DNA of 64,000 bases from Arthrobacter terricola. Its GTDB lineage: Bacteria; Actinomycetota; Actinomycetes; Actinomycetales; Micrococcaceae. Each line of letters starts with the position of its first letter. The stretch's first letter is position 1. The stretch covers positions 1 to 64,000 of the forward strand of contig NZ_SMRU01000004.1 of assembly GCF_004354015.1 (NCBI RefSeq). Reading direction: 5' to 3'. This document shows, piece by piece, positions 29,215-35,501 of this stretch. A program made the position numbers and the translations under genes. Under the pieces are notes generated by a model. It ran no database searches, was not told the origin of the DNA, and saw only the letters and a program-made list of their open reading frames with translations.

Positions 29215-30444
29215 CTAGCCGTTCTGCCCAGGGACGGTGGAGTAAGACGGCGGTTGCCAGCCCGAGCGTTTCGCCCACGCGTCCATGAGCGGCCAGGCTA
29301 CCTCCGTGAACCACGGTTCCTTGGCGTCCGCATAGCCGGCTGTTCCATGCTCGGACGCGTACGCCTGGGCGAGTTCCCTTTTCAGCCCGGCATACGCTTC
29401 CCTGGCCTCCGGATTCGCGCGAAGCCAATCACGGAAGAGCAGTGCGTAGCGCCAGCCCGGGCTCCCGAGGACTCGCACATGGACGTTCGCGGGACGCCCC
29501 GGGTCGGCATTCCCATGCAGTCGCTTCATCCATACAGACGGATCCAATTGCGGTGGTTTCGGAGTGTCCTGGTCGACCGACTTGCGCAACGGGAATCCTG
29601 CGGCGCTGAGGGCGGGAGCCAGGCGATCAGCCGCTTCGAGCGAAGGGACCGTGACTTGGAGATCGATGACGTCCTTTGCGGGAAGCCCTGGCACTGCCGT
29701 GGATCCGATGTGGTCTGCACCAAGTACGTCCGGCGACGCCTTCCGGATCCTCGCGAGCAGCCGCTCCGCCTGCACCGGCCAATCGACGTTCGGCGACGAC
29801 AGCACGGGTCCGCCATCCCGGGGTGCGGGGTGGCCCGCCGCGAGATTCCGGGCAAACGGTTCGAGTCGTTCCACCCACAAGGTGTCGATGAGGACCCGGA
29901 CATCCTCAACGCTTCCGGAATTGTCCACCACGATGTCCGCCGCGGCCAGTCGTTCGTCCCTGCCCGCCTGCGCTGCCATCCGGGAGACGGCCTCTTCGGC
30001 GCTCATATTGCGGATCGACGTCATGCGTCGGATCCGTTCCTCCTCCGGGGCATCGACCACCAGTACCAGGTGGAAGTTGCTTCCTTGGCCTGTCTCGACC
30101 AGGAGGGGAATGTCCTGCACCACAATGTCTCCCGGCTTCGCCATGGAGAGCATTGCCGCGGCCTTTTCGCGCACGAGCGGGTGGACGATGCCGTTGAGGA
30201 CCTCGCGGCGGTCCGGCTCGGCAAACACAATCGAACCGAGACGCGCACGGTCAAGCCGTCCCGCGGCGTCCACGATGTCTTCGCCGAACTCGGCAACGAT
30301 CCTGGCAAGGCCGGTAGTGCCGGGCTCCACCACTTCCCGGGCCAGGACGTCCGCGTCGATCAACGTTGCGCCCAACTCCTTGAGCCGGGCGGACACGAGC
30401 GATTTACCGGAAGCGATGCCGCCGGTCAGTCCAATCTTGAGCAC
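29215..30444 (-). CDS. coaE: Dephospho-CoA kinase fused to a GrpB (UPF0157) domain
   Basis: CoaE phosphorylates dephospho-CoA in the last step of coenzyme A synthesis. The first 200 residues are a full kinase: P-loop GLTGGIASGKS, DADVLAREVV, and the lid region MTSIRNMSAEEA. Residues 210-409 form a GrpB domain with the nucleotidyltransferase-like signature DHIGSTAVPGLPAKDVID and a late LFRDWLRANP. The same fusion is found in mycobacteria; what GrpB adds is unknown. The GTG at 30444 is six bases after TAGTGT, which overlaps the yigZ promoter. Confidence 0.95.
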   Translation of the reverse strand: MLKIGLTGGIASGKSLVSARLKELGATLIDADVLAREVVEPGTTGLARIVAEFGEDIVDAAGRLDRARLGSIVFAEPDRREVLNGIVHPLVREKAAAMLSMAKPGDIVVQDIPLLVETGQGSNFHLVLVVDAPEEERIRRMTSIRNMSAEEAVSRMAAQAGRDERLAAADIVVDNSGSVEDVRVLIDTLWVERLEPFARNLAAGHPAPRDGGPVLSSPNVDWPVQAERLLARIRKASPDVLGADHIGSTAVPGLPAKDVIDLQVTVPSLEAADRLAPALSAAGFPLRKSVDQDTPKPPQLDPSVWMKRLHGNADPGRPANVHVRVLGSPGWRYALLFRDWLRANPEAREAYAGLKRELAQAYASEHGTAGYADAKEPWFTEVAWPLMDAWAKRSGWQPPSYSTVPGQNG

Positions 30445-30466
30445 CCCTCCACACTAGACTGGGTCG
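30445..30466. promoter_or_regulatory. Overlapping divergent leaderless promoters of coaE and yigZ
   Basis: The start codons of coaE (30444, minus) and yigZ (30467, plus) are only 22 bases apart. ACACTAGACT at 30451-30460 reads TAGTGT toward coaE and TAGACT toward yigZ; the two hexamers share the central TA. Each is exactly six bases from its GTG. Both promoters cannot be occupied at once. Confidence 0.6.
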
Positions 30467-31156
30467 GTGGCAGAACAAGAAGAGAGCCGGGCAACCGCGT
30501 ATACAACGTTGGCCGATGGCGAAGATTTCCGCCACGAACTCGAGATCAAGCGTTCACGGTTCATCACGGTATTACGCAGGTCCCCCAACGAAGATGCCGC
30601 CCGATCCTTGGTCACGGAACTCCGCAAGGAATTCCACGACGCCGGACACCACTGCTCGGCTTTCGTCCTCGGACCGGATCGGGACGTCCAGCGTTCCAGC
30701 GACGACGGCGAACCTTCGGGGACGGCCGGCATTCCAATGCTCGAAGCCCTCATCAAACGGGAGACCCAACCCGGGGTGACCGACCTCAGCGACGTAAGTG
30801 CCGTCGTCGTGCGCTATTTCGGCGGGATCCTCCTGGGTGCCGGAGGGCTGGTGCGCGCCTACTCCGAATCGGTCTCGGCAGCGTTGGATTCCGCTCCCCT
30901 GGTCCAAAGGAGAAGGCTGAGGATTTGCGCAATTCCGGTGGCCCACCAAGCAGCCGGACGGCTTGAGAACGACTTACGGTCCGCAGGTTTCGTCATGGCA
31001 GGCACAAGCTACGAATCGAGCCGAGCCATCCTTCGCCTCGCCATCGCCGACGATGCGCAGGAGATACTCAACGCTGGCGAAAGAGTGGCCGCGATGACCG
31101 CCGGATCCTCGGAAATCCACACAGAGGGAACGGAATGGGTGGACCTCCCCGCCTGA
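30467..31156 (+). CDS. YigZ/IMPACT family protein
   Basis: The 229 residues match the YigZ family: an N-terminal UPF0029 domain with EIKRSRFITVL, HHCSAFVLG, DDGEPSGTAG and VVVRYFGGILLGAGGLVRAYS, then a ferredoxin-like C-terminal half. Its biochemical role in bacteria is not established; the eukaryotic relative IMPACT binds GCN1 and affects translation control. GTG at 30467 has no ribosome site. It is followed by the palindromic repeats at 31173-31373. Confidence 0.92.
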   Translation: MAEQEESRATAYTTLADGEDFRHELEIKRSRFITVLRRSPNEDAARSLVTELRKEFHDAGHHCSAFVLGPDRDVQRSSDDGEPSGTAGIPMLEALIKRETQPGVTDLSDVSAVVVRYFGGILLGAGGLVRAYSESVSAALDSAPLVQRRRLRICAIPVAHQAAGRLENDLRSAGFVMAGTSYESSRAILRLAIADDAQEILNAGERVAAMTAGSSEIHTEGTEWVDLPA

Positions 31157-31172
31157 CGCAACTCCGCACGGC

Positions 31173-31373
31173 GCATGTCCCTCTCCACCGTGAATGAATG
31201 GACATAGTGCCAAGGTGGCGCAACCCTGCGAGGGACATGCCCATCGCTTGCCTCAACGGCTGAACATAATCCCGACATGTCCGCTCCTCGCAGGCAACAC
31301 AGCGCATGCCCATCGCTTGCCTCAAGGGCTGGACATAATGCCTATATGTCCGTTCCTCGCGGGCAACGCGGCG
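31173..31373. repeat. Palindromic repeat array with two tandem 69-bp units
   Basis: Units 31236-31304 and 31305-31373 are adjacent, direct, near-identical 69-bp copies beginning CATGCCCATCGCTTGCCTCA. Each is built as nested dyads; in the second, GGACATA and TATGTCC flank seven bases and TTGCC faces GGCAA. Just upstream, GCATGTCCCTC (31173-31183) and its exact complement (31230-31240) form a third, related palindrome containing GGACATAGTGCC. The array fills most of the 369-base gap between yigZ and rpsA. It looks like a REP-type dispersed intergenic element. Confidence 0.85.
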
Positions 31374-31420
31374 CATGTCCCTTGGGAATCCGAAATAGTG
31401 AATCCGCAGAGAATCCGAGT

Positions 31421-31480
31421 TAAAGAAAAACAGCGGCCCCCGCTGATTCATTGCTGAATCGCGGGGCCCGCTGTTCTTTA
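31421..31480 (-). terminator. Bidirectional rho-independent terminator of rpsA (and yigZ)
   Basis: A long imperfect inverted repeat spans 31421-31480 around the loop TTGC. Its core pairs CAGCGG/CCGCTG, CCCCGC/GCGGGG and GATTCA/TGAATC with small bulges. On the minus strand it ends in TTTTTCTTT, 45 bases past the rpsA stop; on the plus strand it ends in TTCTTTA and can close yigZ. Confidence 0.85.
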
Positions 31481-31525
31481 TGGTCCGGAATTCCGGGATA
31501 GTCCGGAATCCTGAGCATGGGGCAA

Positions 31526-33001
31526 TTAGTTGCCGGTCAGCTTCTCGCGCAGTGCTGCGAGGGCTTCGTCGGACGCCAGGGTACCGGCGTTGGACTCGGC
31601 AGCAGCCGGCTCGGAGGAGTAGCTGGTTGCACCCGACTCGTTGTCGCCGGAAGCGGCGGCAGCGGCGTCGTCAGCAGCGTGCTGGGAAACCTGCTTCTTG
31701 TGGGCTTCCCAACGTGCCTGGGCGTCAGCGTACTGCTGCTCCCAAGCGGCGCGCTGTGCTTCGTAGCCCTCGAGCCATTCGTTCGACTCGGGGTCGAAGC
31801 CTTCGGGGTACTTGTAGTTGCCCTCTTCGTCGTACTCTGCGGCCATGCCGTACAGAGCAGGATCGAATTCGGTGCTGTCGGCGTCCACGCCCTCGTTGGC
31901 CTGCTTGAGGGAGAGGGAGATGCGGCGACGCTCGAGGTCGATGTCGATGACCTTGACGAAGAGCTCGTCACCAACGGAAACGACCTGCTCAGCAAGCTCA
32001 ACGTGGCGGACTGCCAGCTCGGAGATGTGGACCAGGCCTTCGATGCCGTCCTCAACGCGGACGAACGCGCCGAACGGAACCAGCTTAGTGACCTTACCCG
32101 GAACAACCTGGCCGAGGGCGTGGGTGCGGGCGAAGGTCTGCCACGGGTCTTCCTGCGTAGCCTTGAGGGACAGGGAGACACGCTCGCGGTCCAGATCCAC
32201 TTCGAGGACCTCGACGGTGACTTCCTGGCCGACCTCGACAACCTCGGACGGGTGGTCGATGTGCTTCCAAGAGAGCTCGGAAACGTGAACCAGGCCGTCT
32301 ACGCCGCCAAGGTCCACGAATGCACCGAAGTTGACGATGGAGGAAACCACACCAGGGCGAACCTGGCCCTTTTCCAGCTTGTTGAGGAACGTGGAGCGGA
32401 CCTCAGACTGGGTCTGCTCGAGCCATGCACGGCGGGACAGCACAACGTTGTTGCGGTTCTTGTCCAGCTCGATGATCTTGGCTTCGATCTGCTGACCGAT
32501 GTACGGAGCGAGGTCGCGGACACGGCGCATCTCGACGAGGGATGCCGGCAGGAAGCCGCGCAGGCCGATGTCGAGGATAAGACCACCCTTGACAACCTCG
32601 ATGACGGTACCGGTGACAACACCGTCTTCTTCCTTGACCTTCTCGATGTCGCCCCAGGCACGCTCGTACTGAGCACGCTTCTTGGAGAGGATCAGACGGC
32701 CTTCTTTGTCTTCCTTGGTGAGGACCAAAGCTTCGACCTGGTCACCAACGGAGACGACGTCTCCGGGGTCGACGTCGTGCTTGATGGAAAGCTCGCGGGA
32801 AGGGATGACACCTTCGGTCTTGTAACCGATGTCGAGCAGGACTTCGTCGCGGTCGACCTTGACGACGGTACCCTCGACGAGGTCGCCATCGTTGAAGTAT
32901 TTGATGGTGGCGTCGACGGCTGCGAGGAAGTCCTCAGCGGTACCGATGTCGTTAATCGCGACTACGGGGGTACCGGGCTTCTCGGTGGAGGTGATGGTCA
33001 T
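31526..33001 (-). CDS. rpsA: 30S ribosomal protein S1
   Basis: S1 helps load mRNA on the small ribosomal subunit. The 491 residues have four S1 RNA-binding repeats, starting near 38 (GDLVEGTVVKVDRDEVLLDIG), 125 (DGVVTGTVIEVVKGGLILDI), 210 (GQVRPGVVSSIVNFGAFVDL) and 295 (GQVVPGKVTKLVPFGAFVRV), then an acidic and alanine-rich tail of about 100 residues. Four repeats rather than six is normal for Actinobacteria. The ATG at 33001 is preceded by a leader of about 135 bases. Confidence 0.97.
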   Translation of the reverse strand: MTITSTEKPGTPVVAINDIGTAEDFLAAVDATIKYFNDGDLVEGTVVKVDRDEVLLDIGYKTEGVIPSRELSIKHDVDPGDVVSVGDQVEALVLTKEDKEGRLILSKKRAQYERAWGDIEKVKEEDGVVTGTVIEVVKGGLILDIGLRGFLPASLVEMRRVRDLAPYIGQQIEAKIIELDKNRNNVVLSRRAWLEQTQSEVRSTFLNKLEKGQVRPGVVSSIVNFGAFVDLGGVDGLVHVSELSWKHIDHPSEVVEVGQEVTVEVLEVDLDRERVSLSLKATQEDPWQTFARTHALGQVVPGKVTKLVPFGAFVRVEDGIEGLVHISELAVRHVELAEQVVSVGDELFVKVIDIDLERRRISLSLKQANEGVDADSTEFDPALYGMAAEYDEEGNYKYPEGFDPESNEWLEGYEAQRAAWEQQYADAQARWEAHKKQVSQHAADDAAAAASGDNESGATSYSSEPAAAESNAGTLASDEALAALREKLTGN

Positions 33002-33142
33002 GTAGTAGGGGCTCCGTTGTGGATAGAGTATCGGTCAGGCAAACCGCCCGCTCGCCGTTCCCGGTTCGCAGGACACGACAAAATGCCGGGTCATCCTGAA
33101 TTGTGGATTGTTAAATTGCGCACACCTAGTACGCGCCCGTTC

Positions 33143-33172
33143 ATTCTAGTCGTTCGGCTCAACAAGGGTCAA
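33143..33172 (-). promoter_or_regulatory. Strong sigma-70-like promoter of rpsA
   Basis: On the minus strand TTGACC (33167-33172) and TAGAAT (33143-33148) are separated by 18 bases. The -35 runs into the last bases of the deacetylase gene. The predicted 5' leader of rpsA is about 135 bases, long enough for autoregulation by S1, although no conserved element was recognised in it. Confidence 0.7.
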
Positions 33173-34083
33173 AGCGGCAACGCGTCACCAAGTCGCGCAA
33201 ACGTCACGCCACGGTCGAGAAGGAACGGCAGCACCCGCGCGTAGCCTTCCGCCGTGCCGCCCGCCGGTTGGTTGAAATGCGAAATCACGATCTGCCCCGC
33301 GCCACGGCCGGCCACGATCTTGCCCACCTCGTTGGCCACGACGGGGGCAGGAAAGGTCGCACCGCCGTCGCCGTTTACCGAGAAGTTCACCGGTATCAAG
33401 CCGAGCGAGCGGGTGATGGCCGCTGCGACGTCGTCGTAAAACGCGGTGCCCGGCCGGAAGAACCGCGGGGCCCTCCCGGATAGCTGCTGCATGGCTTCCT
33501 GGTTGCCCATGATTTCGTCATACACGTCGCTGACGCTCGAAGTGCCGGCGATGCCGTAAGCCGAACGCCCGTTCACCGACAACGGCTCGTGCTTGAAGCC
33601 GTGGTTGCCGAGCTCGAACAAGGGATCCGCAGCCAGTTCCGCGGCGAGTCCCGGGTTGGCCTTGATCCACCGGCCGTTCACGAACAGCGTGGCCGGAACG
33701 TTGTTCTTGCGGAGGGTCGCGAGCAGACGCCGGTCGCAATCGGCTCCCCGCGGGCCACCGCACGCGTCGAAGGTCAGAACAGCGTGGGCCGACGCCGTAT
33801 TCGTGACAACCCCGGTTACCGAGAGCCCCCATTCGACCGGCTTGCGACTGGAATACTCGGCAACGATCTGTGCTTTCGACGGCGGTGGCGGAGGTGTGTC
33901 GTCATGCGTCACGGGAACTGCGAACGGCGTCGAAACGGGAGACGGAGCGGGTGCGGCCGAATGCTGCGGGGAGCATGCGGCCAACGTGGTCGCGGCAAGG
34001 CTTGCGGCAGCTGCGAGGAACAGCCTCCTGGCAGGCATGGATGAAGGGCCGGCGAGTCGGCCCCCCGGCGGGAATTCCCCCAT
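33169..34083 (-). CDS. Polysaccharide deacetylase (CE4) lipoprotein
   Basis: The 304 residues start with an Arg-rich signal peptide ending in the lipobox LAAC (Cys about 37), so the mature protein is probably anchored outside the membrane. A Pro/Ala/Thr-rich linker follows. The NodB fold is marked by LTFDACGG, GNHGFKHE (His-x3-His metal pair) and FFRPG. The usual second aspartate of TFDDG is Ala here, a known variant; FDAC-type proteins may be altered in activity. The target is likely peptidoglycan or another wall sugar. ATG 34083 has AAGGA five bases upstream. Confidence 0.88.
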   Translation of the reverse strand: MGEFPPGGRLAGPSSMPARRLFLAAAASLAATTLAACSPQHSAAPAPSPVSTPFAVPVTHDDTPPPPPSKAQIVAEYSSRKPVEWGLSVTGVVTNTASAHAVLTFDACGGPRGADCDRRLLATLRKNNVPATLFVNGRWIKANPGLAAELAADPLFELGNHGFKHEPLSVNGRSAYGIAGTSSVSDVYDEIMGNQEAMQQLSGRAPRFFRPGTAFYDDVAAAITRSLGLIPVNFSVNGDGGATFPAPVVANEVGKIVAGRGAGQIVISHFNQPAGGTAEGYARVLPFLLDRGVTFARLGDALPL

Positions 34084-34124
34084 GGAATCCTTCTAGTTGT
34101 CTCGTTTTTTGGGCGTGGGGTTGC

Positions 34125-35429
34125 CTAGAAATGCGTCAGGCAATGGGCTGGGCGTTCGACGGCGAACAAGTGCTGGGCGGCCAGAGATGCTCCGGGCGTA
34201 TGTTCCCGGATCCGACCTGCCGAAGCCAAGGTTACCGGATTGACGGCACCCAAATAGACCGACCCCAGATCGGCGACATCCATGCTCAGGTTGGCGTCCT
34301 CGCCGCGCGCCTCACGGACGGTGACAGCCCCGCCGTCGGACATCATTTCCCATGTACCTTCGGCGAGGCCGAGGCTGTCCCGGACACCCAGCACGAGGCG
34401 GCCGTCCGTGCCGTAGCGGCGGGCGGAGAGGGCGGCAGGGACATCGAGGACACGCAACCACAACATGTCCCGCTCGTCGGACGCGGTAACGCAACGGGCA
34501 TCGTCGAGTGCCCAGCCCAGGGGGTCCGCGACCGGGGCGTCCGCCCAGGAACCCTGATCGACGAGGTCTATGCTGCCGAGGAACTGCCACAACTCCAGGT
34601 ACCCGGAGTCCGTGGCGGCCACGAGGTCCACGATTTCCACCGTGTACGGCTTGCTGTCCCAACCCAGGAACTTGTAGGCGACGTAACCATCAACGGTTCC
34701 GTCGGACCCGTAGTGCAAGGCACACCTGATCGCCTTGTCCTCGCTGCCGTCACGATTCATGGCGCCGGAAATATGGTGGCGATACGATTCCTGCCGCACG
34801 ATGGAGCCCGGCGTACGGCTGTGGAGCTGCTGGAAGACCTCGGGCGCGAGCGAGAGGAGGACTTTGGGGTCCGCAATCTCGACCCGGCCGGCCGCTTCGT
34901 GGTTGATGCGGAACCGTCGTCCCGTGTCCACTTTGATGCTCCGCTCAAAGGTAGCGACGCCGAAGCCGAAGCGACCGTAGATCGAGGCCTCCGAGGCGGT
35001 GAGCGCAGCCATGGCGAATCCGGAGCCCTTGGCCGCAGCGAGGTCCGTCGTCATGAGGGCGCGAAGGATGCCTTGGCGGCGATGCGTTCCCCGGACGGTG
35101 ACGGCGGTGATCTGGTGAGTGGGCAGCTCCTGGCCGTAGCCGATGTTCAGCTTGTTCGCCATGGTGCCGAACGTCGCCACAGGGAACCCCGGATGCAGCG
35201 CGTGCGGCGGCGGTTCCTCGTTGACGTAGACGCCCGTGAGCTCCCGATTGTCCGCCTGGTACATGGCAAGGATCTTGTCGATGAGCTCATCGCTTCGCTT
35301 CTCATCGTGGAACCCGAAACCGACCGCGTGTACCCAGTCACGGGCTTGACCGTGGCCCGGGTCCCCGGCGCCGGCCGAAGCGAAGCGTTTGATGGTGTAT
35401 TTGCCGTACGTTTCCTGGGAATCAGCCAC
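34125..35429 (-). CDS. Eis-type GNAT N-acetyltransferase
   Basis: The protein of about 434 residues has the Eis architecture: an N-terminal GNAT domain with TVRGTHRRQGILRALM as the acetyl-CoA loop, a second degenerate GNAT domain, and a C-terminal sterol-carrier-like domain ending in the free carboxylate of Phe. The Tyr of SIYGRFGFG matches the general acid of Eis. Mycobacterial Eis acetylates aminoglycosides and proteins; substrates here are unknown. Two GTG codons are adjacent; 35429 is exactly six bases after TAGGCT and is preferred over 35432. Confidence 0.88.
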   Translation of the reverse strand: MADSQETYGKYTIKRFASAGAGDPGHGQARDWVHAVGFGFHDEKRSDELIDKILAMYQADNRELTGVYVNEEPPPHALHPGFPVATFGTMANKLNIGYGQELPTHQITAVTVRGTHRRQGILRALMTTDLAAAKGSGFAMAALTASEASIYGRFGFGVATFERSIKVDTGRRFRINHEAAGRVEIADPKVLLSLAPEVFQQLHSRTPGSIVRQESYRHHISGAMNRDGSEDKAIRCALHYGSDGTVDGYVAYKFLGWDSKPYTVEIVDLVAATDSGYLELWQFLGSIDLVDQGSWADAPVADPLGWALDDARCVTASDERDMLWLRVLDVPAALSARRYGTDGRLVLGVRDSLGLAEGTWEMMSDGGAVTVREARGEDANLSMDVADLGSVYLGAVNPVTLASAGRIREHTPGASLAAQHLFAVERPAHCLTHF

Positions 35430-35441
35430 CACCCGAGCCTA
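35430..35441 (-). promoter_or_regulatory. Predicted leaderless promoter of the Eis-type gene
   Basis: TAGGCT (35436-35441, minus strand) is six bases from the GTG at 35429 and three from the GTG at 35432, which favours the former as start. Confidence 0.5.
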
Positions 35442-35501
35442 ACCAGACGGAGCGGGGCACGCCACCGTGTGGGCGGCGTGCCCCGCTCCGCGGGTTCGTT
35501 G

